64,000 bases of DNA. Source: Pseudidiomarina tainanensis. GTDB lineage: Bacteria; Pseudomonadota; Gammaproteobacteria; Enterobacterales; Alteromonadaceae. Position numbers and translations under genes: made by a program. Within the stretch, counting starts at the first letter, position 1. Each line of letters opens with the position of its first letter. The notes under the pieces were generated by a model that worked only from the letters and a program-made list of their open reading frames with translations, had not been told where the DNA came from and searched no databases. Shown here piece by piece: positions 9,163-17,298 of the stretch. Location of the stretch: NCBI RefSeq assembly GCF_004214835.1, contig NZ_PIQJ01000001.1:248001-312000 (forward strand), given 5' to 3'.

Positions 9163-9369
9163 ATGCCTATTAGCCTGTTTCTTTTACAAGGGTTAGTGGC
9201 GGCATTGTTGTTTTATGTGTTGGTCGGGCAATATCATCGCCAACCGTTGTGGAATATGCTTGCCGTATTACTTTGTGGACTCGTACCGCCGGTCAACTGG
9301 ATGGCATTAATGGTTGCTGTTGGTGTGCGTATGTGGCGCAAATCAACGCCGATGCTGCCAATTAAATAA
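9163..9369 (+). CDS. Small two-span membrane protein, unknown function
   Basis: 68 aa, not recognised. Two hydrophobic segments are visible, about residues 4-23 and 32-54, separated by a short polar stretch QYHRQPLW. The tail is basic (RMWRKSTPMLPIK). AAGGAAC lies about 7 bases before the ATG. It sits between the transsulfuration operon and a VOC-domain gene on the same strand. Its codon use looks like its neighbours and it has a proper ribosome site, so I take it as real. Nothing in it indicates a role. Confidence 0.6.
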   Translation: MPISLFLLQGLVAALLFYVLVGQYHRQPLWNMLAVLLCGLVPPVNWMALMVAVGVRMWRKSTPMLPIK

Positions 9370-9405
9370 CTGCATTAAATAACTACAATGGAGTTTGCTG
9401 TCTCT

Positions 9406-9828
9406 ATGTCGTCGTTACGCCCATTTCATTTAGCTGTGCCGGTTCACGATATTGCCAAAGCGCGTGAATTTTATGGTGACATTTTAGGGTTAAGTGAAGG
9501 ACGTAGTAGCGAGCAATGGGTTGATTGGAACTTCTTTGGTCATCAATTTGTCACCCATCTGGCACCTGAGAAAGAGGGTGTTGCGCATCGCAACCCAGTC
9601 GACGGTCATGATGTGCCAGTGCCACACTTTGGTGTGGTGCTAACGATGGACGATTGGCATGCTCTGGCGGAAAAAGTGAAAGCGGCTGGCATCGCGTTCG
9701 TGATTGAACCGCACATACGCTTTCAAGGTCAACCGGGCGAACAGGCCACCATGTTTTTCTATGATTTCAGTGGCAACGCGCTGGAATTCAAGGCGTTTAA
9801 CGACCTCGGTCAGCTGTTCGCGAAATAA
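9406..9828 (+). CDS. VOC-family (glyoxalase/dioxygenase-like) protein
   Basis: 140 aa. A single vicinal-oxygen-chelate domain, with paired beta-alpha-beta-beta-beta modules. [23 protein letters not shown] forms the first module with a metal-type histidine, and [23 protein letters not shown] begins the second. [21 protein letters not shown] contains the terminal glutamate ligand. It resembles the predicted extradiol-dioxygenase-like group COG3565; the substrate is unknown. The ATG at 9406 is preferred over 9388 because TGGAG precedes it at a usable distance and the domain begins straight after. Confidence 0.8.
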   Translation: MSSLRPFHLAVPVHDIAKAREFYGDILGLSEGRSSEQWVDWNFFGHQFVTHLAPEKEGVAHRNPVDGHDVPVPHFGVVLTMDDWHALAEKVKAAGIAFVIEPHIRFQGQPGEQATMFFYDFSGNALEFKAFNDLGQLFAK

Positions 9829-9840
9829 TTGATTAGTCCA

Positions 9841-10782
9841 CTATGAAATGAATGTTGGCGGTGCAATATTGCCGCCGCTAATAATCACCCCAATACGCTT
9901 CCCTTTGAATAGCTTCGAATACCGTTGAATAGCGGCAATGACCGTTGCCGATGAAGGCTCTATCCATTGGTCGGTTAATTCAAACACCAGCTTTTGTGCA
10001 GCCAGCGCCTCGCTGTCCGAAACCAACAGAATATCATCCACATTCTGGCGAATGATCGGAAAGGTTTGATCGCCAACACTCGTTAGTAGACCATCGCAAA
10101 CACTCAATGGTGGCATGGCAGGTTGCAGTACACCGGTTCGAAACGACGCTTCACCATCAGCAGCAAGCTCTGGCTCTACACCAAATACCTGCGGCACACC
10201 ATGCGCTTTGGCTGCGACCGAAGTGCCGCTTAACAAACCTCCACCACCCAGCGGCGCAATGACACAATCTAGTTCTGGTTGCTCTTGCAGTAACTCATAG
10301 GTTGCAGTGCCTTGGCCTTGCCATATATGAGCGTGATTATAAGGTGGAATAAATATCCGCCCAGTTGGACGCTGCGCTGCGACAAAGGCTTCGCGAGCAG
10401 CCATACCCGGCTCAATCGTGACTAATTCAGCGTCATATTTTGCCATGTTCGCGCGCTTTACCTCGGAAGCATTGGCAGCGACGCCAACCCGCACTTTAAT
10501 TCCTAATTTCTGCCCAGCAGCCGCCAAAGCGGTCCCATGATTACCCGAAGATACGGTGTATACGCCTTGCGCGCGCTCGGCCTCAGACAATTGCAAAAGA
10601 GCATGGCAAGCGCCGCGATACTTAAATGCGCCGGTATGCTGTAAGTGCTCGCATTTCAGCCACACATTCGCGCCGAGCGCCTCGTTGAGCTTTAAGCTAA
10701 CCAGCACGGTGGTGCGTCGAACCATGGGCGCAATTAATTTTGCTGCCACTTGAATGGAAGAAGAGTCGAGTTGCAAAGTCAT
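9841..10782 (-). CDS. Threonine/serine dehydratase-like PLP enzyme
   Basis: 313 aa. A fold type II PLP enzyme of the threonine dehydratase/serine racemase group, without a C-terminal ACT regulatory domain. HTGAFKYRGACHAL carries the PLP lysine near residue 54, VSSGNHGTALA is the substrate loop near 78-88, and APLGGGGLLSGTS near 176-188 binds the PLP phosphate. It would deaminate threonine to 2-oxobutyrate or serine to pyruvate. Serine racemase or a hydroxyaspartate dehydratase have the same motifs and cannot be excluded. It is convergent with the VOC gene. Confidence 0.78.
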   Translation of the reverse strand: MTLQLDSSSIQVAAKLIAPMVRRTTVLVSLKLNEALGANVWLKCEHLQHTGAFKYRGACHALLQLSEAERAQGVYTVSSGNHGTALAAAGQKLGIKVRVGVAANASEVKRANMAKYDAELVTIEPGMAAREAFVAAQRPTGRIFIPPYNHAHIWQGQGTATYELLQEQPELDCVIAPLGGGGLLSGTSVAAKAHGVPQVFGVEPELAADGEASFRTGVLQPAMPPLSVCDGLLTSVGDQTFPIIRQNVDDILLVSDSEALAAQKLVFELTDQWIEPSSATVIAAIQRYSKLFKGKRIGVIISGGNIAPPTFIS

Positions 10783-10810
10783 AAAGCGTATACTACCTCA
10801 AAGCAAAATC

Positions 10811-10892
10811 GATATTAGCTATCAGATATTCGATATTCATTAAAACCTCGATGCTATCTGCCTAATATCTAATATCGAATATCTAATATCGA
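10811..10892. repeat. AT-rich inverted and direct repeat block (TATCGAATATC type)
   Basis: The gap between the dehydratase and yjaG carries repeated GATATT/AATATC units. A perfect 14-base inverted repeat pairs AGATATTCGATATT (10824-10837) with AATATCGAATATCT (10871-10884) across 33 bases. Within the right arm the unit AATATCTAATATCGA is partly repeated in tandem (10864-10892). The block ends about 13 bases before the yjaG start. It does not resemble a factor-independent terminator. It may be an intergenic repeat family or a regulator site. Confidence 0.6.
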
Positions 10893-10905
10893 ACTTGGGG
10901 TTTTT

Positions 10906-11538
10906 ATGGTTTTAAACACGTTTGAGCGCATCCGCGCCTTACCCTTAGCATACCAAACCGTCATGGCCTTATACCTGTGCCAACGCATGGTGCCAAATTA
11001 CGAACTATTCCATCATGTTACTGGCTTTGGTGATCCAAAACCACTGCAAGGTGCCCTGAATGCCTGTTGGGATTGGGTATGGCAGGGGAAAGCCGTTAAA
11101 GTGAATTTTTCGCGCTGGCAAGAGAAGGTTGATGAAGTAACGCCAAGCGAACATGGTCACGATATGCTCGGCGTGTATCCAGCCATGGATGCGTGTACGG
11201 CTATTAGCACCTTGTTGCAGGGGCTGCTGGATCAGAATAGTGCTGACTTGGTGAGTGTGGCGAAGGTATCGCAGGCGAGTGTGGCGAAATTTTTGGAGCT
11301 TACTGAAGGTGCCGAGATGGATGCGCAAGAGCGTCGAAAACTCTTACGCGAACATGAGTTGGTGCAATACGAGATTGAAGTTCAGCAGGCGATTCTTAAC
11401 TACCTTGAAACCGTTGCGGCAAGTCAATCGCAACCAAACCAAGAGCTGGTTCGTCAAGTTCGTGACATGGTTGCTGACGAAGGCGTCTCAAATATTGGTG
11501 TGAGTATGGCCGACGATAGTAATGATGACGACGAGTAG
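10906..11538 (+). CDS. yjaG: YjaG family protein (DUF416)
   Basis: 210 aa, homologous to E. coli YjaG, whose function is not established. Matching segments are the LCQRMVPNYELFHHVTGFGDP region near residues 25-45, VKVNFSRWQEKVDEVTPSEHGHDMLGVYPAMDACTAIS near 64-102, and the end DEGVSNIGVSM. The predicted structure is all-helical. It carries a short acidic tail, DDSNDDDE, that the E. coli protein as I recall lacks. GGGG lies about 7 bases before the ATG. It is convergent with yhhL: the stops abut. Confidence 0.85.
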   Translation: MVLNTFERIRALPLAYQTVMALYLCQRMVPNYELFHHVTGFGDPKPLQGALNACWDWVWQGKAVKVNFSRWQEKVDEVTPSEHGHDMLGVYPAMDACTAISTLLQGLLDQNSADLVSVAKVSQASVAKFLELTEGAEMDAQERRKLLREHELVQYEIEVQQAILNYLETVAASQSQPNQELVRQVRDMVADEGVSNIGVSMADDSNDDDE

Positions 11539-11844
11539 CTACGACTCGTCGTTCGTCTGTTCCGCTTTAGTTTGAGTGCGTGCTGGTTGTGCGCGCACAA
11601 TGGCCAACCAGCCAATCACGCCAAAGAATATAACCTGCCAATAATCACCGCGGCGCCATTGAATGTGCTCTTTATATACCGTGGCGAACATCAGCAGCTG
11701 CAATAAGTGCAGGGCAATCAGCAAAACCATCAAAAATAGGAAAAACGCGAAGCCTTTCCCTTCAAATGGCGCCACAAGATTTGCCAGCATCACGCCCCAA
11801 ATCACAGCGAAAATAAGTCGCCCAAGCCACACTGCTATACCCAT
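11539..11844 (-). CDS. yhhL: DUF1145 membrane protein (YhhL-like)
   Basis: 101 aa inner-membrane protein with three likely membrane segments, about residues 4-24, 31-54 and 68-84, and a polar tail rich in T, Q and E. DUF1145 proteins sit beside rsmD in E. coli as they do here (30 bases from the rsmD stop, same strand), which supports the assignment. Function is unknown. Confidence 0.7.
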   Translation of the reverse strand: MGIAVWLGRLIFAVIWGVMLANLVAPFEGKGFAFFLFLMVLLIALHLLQLLMFATVYKEHIQWRRGDYWQVIFFGVIGWLAIVRAQPARTQTKAEQTNDES

Positions 11845-11874
11845 GTATGAAATATCCTTGTTTGTAAAAGTGAA

Positions 11875-12501
11875 TTAGTTCACGTGATATAAGCGAAACG
11901 CAACTTGCCCAGCAAATTTCTCTCGGTGCAACAGCCAGGTTGCCGGTACGCGCGGTTGAATCGCTTTCTCAGTTTCCACATACACCCAACTGCCGCTGCT
12001 CACCCAATTATTCTGCGCAATGAGCGTCAAACAATCATCGGCTAAGCCCATGCCGAATGGTGGGTCGACAAAAATCACGTTGAAACTGACGTCTGGCTGT
12101 TGTTGTAAAAAGAGCAGGGCATCGCCGCGTTGAACCAGCGCTTGCCCTTTAACAGCTTCTGATAGTTTGGCAGCATGTTGGGCTAATAAATTCGCCGCTT
12201 GCGCATCTTTTTCAATCAAAATGACTTGCTGCGCGCCACGCGATAAAGCTTCGAAAGCTAGTGCACCGCTTCCCGCAAACAAATCAAGACAACGGCTATC
12301 GGTCAACTCAAACTGCAACCAGTTAAAAAGAGTTTCACGAACTCTGTCAGTGGTAGGTCGCAGGCCGGGGACATCGGCGATAGCAAGCTTACGACCGCGC
12401 AAGAGCCCACCAATAATACGCAATTCACCGGCACCTTGGTGCGAACGTTGCTTGGCGTCAGGGCGAGGTGTGCTTTTCTGCTTGTACGAGCTTCGCGGCA
12501 T
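11875..12501 (-). CDS. rsmD: 16S rRNA (guanine966-N2)-methyltransferase RsmD
   Basis: 208 aa. RsmD methylates G966 of 16S rRNA during 30S assembly using S-adenosylmethionine. A basic N-terminal tail of about 25 residues comes before LRIIGGLLRGRKL. The SAM-binding motif DLFAGSGALAFEALSRGA lies near residues 74-91, and the catalytic DPPF motif (VIFVDPPFGMG) near 138-148. GLRPTTDRVRETLFNWL is the family signature. It is divergent from ftsY, the arrangement found in E. coli and relatives. Confidence 0.93.
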   Translation of the reverse strand: MPRSSYKQKSTPRPDAKQRSHQGAGELRIIGGLLRGRKLAIADVPGLRPTTDRVRETLFNWLQFELTDSRCLDLFAGSGALAFEALSRGAQQVILIEKDAQAANLLAQHAAKLSEAVKGQALVQRGDALLFLQQQPDVSFNVIFVDPPFGMGLADDCLTLIAQNNWVSSGSWVYVETEKAIQPRVPATWLLHREKFAGQVAFRLYHVN

Positions 12502-12523
12502 GCTAAAGTAAGCCTTCTTTTAT

Positions 12524-12553
12524 TTGACGTGTTAAACTGTGTGCCATTGTAAA
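12524..12553 (+). promoter_or_regulatory. Possible ftsYEX promoter
   Basis: TTGACG (12524-12529) is followed 18 bases later by TGTAAA (12548-12553). The -35 is good and the -10 is poor. It lies about 35 bases before the ftsY ATG in the rsmD-ftsY divergent gap. Confidence 0.35.
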
Positions 12554-12588
12554 CCGAGCAGCAGTGAACTTCCAAAGGTAAAGCAGGC

Positions 12589-13791
12589 ATGGCCAAAGGA
12601 TCTTTTTTCTCGTTATTTCGCAAAAATAAACAGAACGATGCTGAGCAGGCGTCGACAGAGAAAGACCACGAACAACACGAACAGCAACAAGAACCGCAAC
12701 TTGAACATGAATCAGTCGCGTCAGATGCGCTTCCAGAAGAGCCTTCCGTAGCAGAGGTCGCCGCACCCGATGCCGCTGAAATTTGTGCACAAGTGACCGC
12801 CGAATCTAAAGCTGCCGAGCAAGCCAAACAACCTGAAACTCAGTCAAAGCCAAGTTTATGGAAGCGGTTAACGGCAGGCTTACGCAAAACATCGTCAGCC
12901 ATTGGCGACGGTTTGTGGGGCATTTTTCAAGATAAAAAAATTGATGATGACCTGTTTGAAGAACTCGAAACTCAGCTTTTGACCGCTGATATTGGCGTGC
13001 CAACCACACTCAAAATTGTCGAGCGTTTAACTGAGCAAGCGAATCGGAAACAGCTTAAAGACTCCGCAGAGCTTTTTAAACTGTTACAGCAGGACATGAC
13101 TGATATTTTATCGCCTGTGGCCCAGCCGTTGACGATTCCTGCAGATCACCAAGGTCCTTACGTGATTCTGATGGTTGGCGTGAATGGCGTCGGTAAAACC
13201 ACCACGATTGGTAAACTCGCCCAGCAATTTAAACGTGAGGGCAAATCGGTGATGCTCGCTGCCGGTGATACCTTCCGAGCGGCGGCGGTTGAGCAGCTAC
13301 AAGTTTGGGGTCAGCGTAATGACATTCCGGTTGTCGCGCAGCACACCGGTGCAGATAGTGCATCCGTCATTTATGATGCAGTTGAAGCAGCCAAAGCGCG
13401 TGGTGTTGATGTATTAATTGCCGATACCGCGGGACGCTTGCAAAATAAAGCGCACTTGATGGATGAGCTGAAAAAAGTAGTACGGGTCATGCGCAAGCTG
13501 GATGAAAACGCACCGCACGAAGTGATGCTGACGTTAGATGCTGGCACCGGGCAAAATGCGATTAGCCAAGCCAAATTATTTACTGAGGCTGTTGGCGTGA
13601 GTGGTATTACACTGACTAAACTAGACGGCACAGCAAAAGGCGGGGTTATTTTCGCGATTGCTGACCAGTTTAATATTCCGATTCGTTACATTGGCGTGGG
13701 CGAGGGAATAGATGATTTGCGGCAATTTGATGCGCAAGAGTTTGTCGATGCCTTATTTCAACGGGAACTGAAAGAGACGCAACCATCATGA
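12589..13791 (+). CDS. ftsY: Signal recognition particle receptor FtsY
   Basis: 400 aa. FtsY is the membrane-associated GTPase that receives SRP-bound ribosomes. The first ~90 residues form an acidic, Gln/Glu-rich A domain (EKDHEQHEQQQEPQLEHES) of low complexity. The N domain follows from about residue 95, then the G domain with G1 GVNGVGKTTTIGKLA near 197-211, AGDTFRAAAVEQL, DTAGRLQNK near 280, and TKLDGTAKGG near 343. It heads the ftsY-ftsE-ftsX cluster; its stop overlaps the ftsE start. Confidence 0.95.
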   Translation: MAKGSFFSLFRKNKQNDAEQASTEKDHEQHEQQQEPQLEHESVASDALPEEPSVAEVAAPDAAEICAQVTAESKAAEQAKQPETQSKPSLWKRLTAGLRKTSSAIGDGLWGIFQDKKIDDDLFEELETQLLTADIGVPTTLKIVERLTEQANRKQLKDSAELFKLLQQDMTDILSPVAQPLTIPADHQGPYVILMVGVNGVGKTTTIGKLAQQFKREGKSVMLAAGDTFRAAAVEQLQVWGQRNDIPVVAQHTGADSASVIYDAVEAAKARGVDVLIADTAGRLQNKAHLMDELKKVVRVMRKLDENAPHEVMLTLDAGTGQNAISQAKLFTEAVGVSGITLTKLDGTAKGGVIFAIADQFNIPIRYIGVGEGIDDLRQFDAQEFVDALFQRELKETQPS

Positions 13792-14459
13792 TCAAATTTG
13801 AGCAGGTGAGTAAAACGTATCCAGGTGGCTTTCAGGCATTGACCAATGTCAGCTTTCACCTAGAACCCGGTGAAATGGCGTTTCTAACCGGTCATTCTGG
13901 CGCTGGTAAAAGTACCTTACTCAAGCTCATTAGTATGATGGAACGGCCGACCGCTGGCCGCGTGATGATTAATGGTCACGACCTTAAACGCATTAATTCT
14001 CGCCAAATTCCTTATGCCCGGCGTGACATTGGTATGATTTTTCAAGATCACCGTTTGCTGATGGACAAAACCGTCTTTGATAACGTCGCATTGCCGCTAT
14101 TAATTGAAGGTTACAGCATGCAAGAGGCGCGTAAGCGTGTGCATGCTGCGCTCGAAAAAGTCGGATTAGGCGACAAAGTGCGTCATTACCCAATGATGTT
14201 ATCGGGTGGCGAACAGCAACGAGTTGGTATTGCACGTGCGGTTGTGAATAAACCGCCGCTACTCTTAGCCGATGAACCAACCGGTAATCTTGATCCGAAA
14301 TTATCGATGGAAATCATTAAGCTATTTGAAGACTTTAACCGAGTTGGTGTATCCGTATTGATCGCGACGCATGATCTAGGGTTGATTGCCCGACTGCGAT
14401 ACCGCACGCTGACGTTGCGCGATGGGCGCATGATTAACGACGGGTTGCAGGAGAGCTAA
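13788..14459 (+). CDS. ftsE: Cell division ATP-binding protein FtsE
   Basis: 223 aa. The ATPase of the FtsEX complex, which couples the Z-ring to activation of cell-wall amidases through EnvC. It has Walker A GHSGAGKST near residues 35-43, the ABC signature LSGGEQQRVGIARA near 139-152, Walker B LLLADEPTGNLDP and the H-loop ATHD. The ATG overlaps the last codon and stop of ftsY by 4 bases (ATGA), so translation is probably coupled. EnvC, the known partner, is encoded at 17.3-18.4 kb. Confidence 0.95.
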   Translation: MIKFEQVSKTYPGGFQALTNVSFHLEPGEMAFLTGHSGAGKSTLLKLISMMERPTAGRVMINGHDLKRINSRQIPYARRDIGMIFQDHRLLMDKTVFDNVALPLLIEGYSMQEARKRVHAALEKVGLGDKVRHYPMMLSGGEQQRVGIARAVVNKPPLLLADEPTGNLDPKLSMEIIKLFEDFNRVGVSVLIATHDLGLIARLRYRTLTLRDGRMINDGLQES

Positions 14460-14462
14460 GCC

Positions 14463-15443
14463 ATGAGTTTACTGTTTCGTTCTCGTCAGCAAGGCGCCCA
14501 GCAGGTCAATATTTCGGGCTTTCGTCGTTTTGTCATGTTCTGGGTGCACAATGTACAACAAGCGGTTGCCAGCCTCGGTGAGCTTGCGCGGTATCCCATG
14601 GCAAGCCTGATGACCATGGCGGTGTTGGGATTGAGCCTGACACTACCGGCAACCCTTTATGTGGTGGTGAAAAATACTGAAGCGATTGGTGCAGATTGGC
14701 AGCATGCCTCAGAAATTACACTGTTTCTGCGTAAAGATTTAAGCCAGCAAGAAGTGTCAACCTTTCATAAGCGTTTGAGCTTATCGAACGATATTGAAAG
14801 CGTGCGCTGGATTGATAAAAACGAAGCGCTGCAAGAGTTTCGTGAAAGTTCAGGGTTTGGTGAAGCGCTCGATGCGCTAACCAATAATCCGCTGCCGGAT
14901 GTGTTGTTAGTATTACCGGTAGCGAATAAACGTGGGACGACACAAGCGCAACAACTGGCTCAGCAATTGCGTAATGAGCGCGAAGTTGAGCAAGTACGAC
15001 TTGATTTAGATTGGTTGCAGCGGCTTGAAGCTTTATTGAATTTAGTGCGCGATGGCTTGTTAGCTCTCGCAGCGCTACTGTGTATTGCGGTGGTGCTGAT
15101 TGTTGGCAACACCATTCGCCTCAATATTAATAGCAAACGCGATGAAATTATGGTGATGAAGCTGGTGGGTGCAACCGACGGTTATATCCAACGCCCATTT
15201 TTATACACCGGCGTTTGGTATGGTTTTGTTGGCGGATTGATCGCTTGGCTGGCAACCGCCGTAATGATTTTATGGATTTCTGGCGCCGTTACTGATATCA
15301 GTGAATTGTATGAAAGTCAGTTCACCTTAGTTGGGCTAACCTTTAATGAAATGCTGGTATTATGGCTACTGGCAATTGGCTTGGGATTATTAGGTTCGTA
15401 TATTGCAGTAAGAAAACACGTACGGACTATTGAACCACAATAA
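14463..15443 (+). CDS. ftsX: Cell division protein FtsX
   Basis: 326 aa. The membrane subunit of FtsEX. A basic cytoplasmic N-terminus of about 45 residues leads to membrane segment 1 (about 46-68), followed by a large periplasmic domain (about 70-195) that in E. coli contacts EnvC. Three more membrane spans are visible near 196-218, 245-268 and 293-313. INSKRDEIMVMKLVGATDGYI is the conserved loop of the family. It begins three bases after ftsE stops. Length is slightly under E. coli FtsX. Confidence 0.94.
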   Translation: MSLLFRSRQQGAQQVNISGFRRFVMFWVHNVQQAVASLGELARYPMASLMTMAVLGLSLTLPATLYVVVKNTEAIGADWQHASEITLFLRKDLSQQEVSTFHKRLSLSNDIESVRWIDKNEALQEFRESSGFGEALDALTNNPLPDVLLVLPVANKRGTTQAQQLAQQLRNEREVEQVRLDLDWLQRLEALLNLVRDGLLALAALLCIAVVLIVGNTIRLNINSKRDEIMVMKLVGATDGYIQRPFLYTGVWYGFVGGLIAWLATAVMILWISGAVTDISELYESQFTLVGLTFNEMLVLWLLAIGLGLLGSYIAVRKHVRTIEPQ

Positions 15444-15463
15444 TCTATCCCCATATGGATAGA
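15444..15463 (+). other. Short hairpin after ftsX
   Basis: TCTATCC and GGATAGA form a 7-base inverted repeat around CCATAT directly after the ftsX stop. No T run follows, so it is not an obvious intrinsic terminator. It may protect the 3' end or be incidental. Confidence 0.3.
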
Positions 15464-15495
15464 ACAAGTTATCAAAATTCATCCCAAAGCAGTCA

Positions 15496-15523
15496 TTGTC
15501 AGCGGCGTCAATTTTGCTAGAAT
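15496..15523 (+). promoter_or_regulatory. Predicted sigma-70 promoter of rpoH
   Basis: TTGTCA (15496-15501) and TAGAAT (15518-15523) with a 16-base spacer, about 80 bases before the rpoH ATG. This gives rpoH a promoter of its own inside the ftsYEX-rpoH block. Confidence 0.5.
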
Positions 15524-15557
15524 GAGGGAACTTCAAGACCGAAAAGTGGTCTGAGCA

Positions 15558-15583
15558 GTGTCTGGATAATGTTGTGCAGACAC
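15558..15583 (+). promoter_or_regulatory. Hairpin in the rpoH leader
   Basis: GTGTCTG (15558-15564) and CAGACAC (15577-15583) form a 7-base stem with a 12-base loop, ending a few bases before the rpoH ribosome site AGAGGA. A leader structure so close to the ribosome site could affect rpoH translation. In E. coli the rpoH thermosensor pairs leader with coding sequence, so this is only an analogy. Confidence 0.4.
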
Positions 15584-15605
15584 CAGTGAGAGAGGATGTT
15601 GTTGC

Positions 15606-16472
15606 ATGAGCTCTGAAATTACTAGTATGGCATTAGCTGTTCCACAGTCGAGTGGCAGCTTAGAGGCGTACATTTCGACAGTGAACCGCATTCCTATGTT
15701 ATCGGCAGAGGAAGAGCGCGAGCTGGCGACACGCTTGCACGAACAGGACGACTTAGAAGCTGCACGTCAGCTCATCATGTCGCACCTGCGCTTTGTCGTA
15801 CATGTTGCCCGCAGCTACTCAGGTTACGGCCTGCCTCAAGCCGATTTAATTCAAGAAGGTAATATTGGTCTGATGAAAGCCGTGCGTCGTTTCGACCCAG
15901 CGGTTGGCGTCCGCTTAGTGTCGTTCGCAGTACATTGGATCAAAGCCGAAATTCATGAGTATGTGCTGAAAAACTGGCGCATGGTCAAAATTGCAACCAC
16001 CAAAGCACAGCGTAAATTGTTCTTCAACTTGCGTAAAATGAAGAAGCGCTTAGGTTGGTTCACCAATGAAGAAGTCAACACCGTTGCTGAAACGTTAGGT
16101 GTCAGCACCAACGAAGTTTTGGAAATGGAAGCGCGCATGAGCGCGCATGACCAAGCGTTCGAATTAAGCTCTGACGATGATGATGCGAAGGAGGGTAGCA
16201 CCTACTCGCCAGCACAATATCTTGAAGACAAGCGTTCAGATTTAGCTGAAGAAGTGGAAAATGAGCAGTGGGAAGACCACACGCAGCGCCGCTTGTTGTC
16301 AGCGATTAATACACTTGATGAGCGTAGCCAAGATATCGTGCGTGCCCGTTGGTTAGACGAAGAAAATAAAACCACGCTACAAGAACTTGCGGATAAATAT
16401 CAGGTTTCTGCTGAGCGTGTACGTCAACTCGAAGCAAATGCCATGAAGAAACTACGCATGGCCATGTCTTAA
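15606..16472 (+). CDS. rpoH: RNA polymerase sigma-32 (heat shock) factor RpoH
   Basis: 288 aa. Sigma-32 directs transcription of heat-shock genes. Region 2 is seen as [34 protein letters not shown] and the RpoH box as [10 protein letters not shown] near residues 133-142, which separates it from other group 3 sigmas. Region 4 is at the C-terminus ([27 protein letters not shown]). AGAGGA lies 9 bases before the ATG. It follows ftsX as in enterobacteria and vibrios, and a strong terminator follows it. Confidence 0.95.
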   Translation: MSSEITSMALAVPQSSGSLEAYISTVNRIPMLSAEEERELATRLHEQDDLEAARQLIMSHLRFVVHVARSYSGYGLPQADLIQEGNIGLMKAVRRFDPAVGVRLVSFAVHWIKAEIHEYVLKNWRMVKIATTKAQRKLFFNLRKMKKRLGWFTNEEVNTVAETLGVSTNEVLEMEARMSAHDQAFELSSDDDDAKEGSTYSPAQYLEDKRSDLAEEVENEQWEDHTQRRLLSAINTLDERSQDIVRARWLDEENKTTLQELADKYQVSAERVRQLEANAMKKLRMAMS

Positions 16473-16489
16473 AAGGCATTCTGAAAACA

Positions 16490-16518
16490 AAAACGCCGGC
16501 TTAATTCGCCGGCGTTTT
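16490..16518. terminator. Bidirectional intrinsic terminator between rpoH and yibQ
   Basis: AAAACGCCGGC and GCCGGCGTTTT form an 11-base perfect stem with a 7-base loop. There is a T run on the + side and an A run on the other, so it can serve rpoH and the convergent gpmI-envC-yibQ operon. Confidence 0.85.
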
Positions 16519-17298
16519 TATTTGCTCGCTCGTATGTTCAGTGAGCTGAATGGTTTCGGTGTCCGGGCGTTGGGTTAAAGAAGACGCAACGACAAGCTTA
16601 ACGCCGTAGTGGCGCTCGATGTTGGGCAGAACTTCTTTTAGAAACTCAAGTGTGGAGCGATGTGGATGCGCAATAGCGATCGCTTCGCCGTGTTTGTGAG
16701 CATGACGAATGAGATCTTTCCAGCGCAACGCAATTTCGGCAGGTTCTGGGTTGTTATCCAGAAATACGTGGCGCCGTGCAACTGGAATACCGAACTCGCG
16801 GGCGACATTTTCGGCTTGCGTGGCAGCGGTTGTACGGCTGTCGAGAAAATAGAAATTGCGCAAAGCCAGTTGTTCCATCACCCATTGCATTGGCTCAATC
16901 AATGCCGTTAACCGGCTCCCCATATGATTATTCATACCGACCGCTTGCGGTATTTGAATAAAGGCTTGTTCCATGAGCAGAATGGTTTCGGCTTTATCAT
17001 CTTCTGATGACAACATTCCAGCACCAGCGTCATCATTCGCCGATGCCTGCATGGGCATGTGAATAATCACTTCTTTGCCGTTCTGCTGTGCGCTTTGTGC
17101 AATGCGTTCGGCATAAGGTGTGTGTGGCAACATGGCAAGGGTTAGTGGCCCTGGGAGCTCGGCAAACTGCTGTTGGAATCGACTATTACCAAGATCATCA
17201 ATGACAATCGCGATACGCGGTAACTCCACTTCATTTGCTATGGTTGCAGGAGTGAAAATGACAGCTGCAATCATCACGATTCTTAATATTGAAGTCAT
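16501..17298 (-). CDS. yibQ: Divergent polysaccharide deacetylase family protein YibQ
   Basis: 265 aa. A signal peptide (about residues 1-21) leads to a divergent NodB-like domain: IAIVIDDLGNSRFQQQF near 29-45, LAMLPHTPYAERIAQSA, VIIHMPMQA, MNNHMGSRLTAL and AIAHPHRSTL. The role of YibQ is not established; location is periplasmic. Its last codons overlap the terminator stem after rpoH. It is the last gene of gpmI-envC-yibQ, the same order as E. coli, and starts directly beside the envC stop. Confidence 0.88.
   Translation of the reverse strand: MTSILRIVMIAAVIFTPATIANEVELPRIAIVIDDLGNSRFQQQFAELPGPLTLAMLPHTPYAERIAQSAQQNGKEVIIHMPMQASANDDAGAGMLSSEDDKAETILLMEQAFIQIPQAVGMNNHMGSRLTALIEPMQWVMEQLALRNFYFLDSRTTAATQAENVAREFGIPVARRHVFLDNNPEPAEIALRWKDLIRHAHKHGEAIAIAHPHRSTLEFLKEVLPNIERHYGVKLVVASSLTQRPDTETIQLTEHTSEQIKTPAN

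Noticed and set aside
12303-12827. 174-residue open frame on the minus strand, Ser/Ala/Cys-rich
   Set aside because: It is the antisense shadow of the low-complexity ftsY A domain and part of rsmD; no ribosome site.
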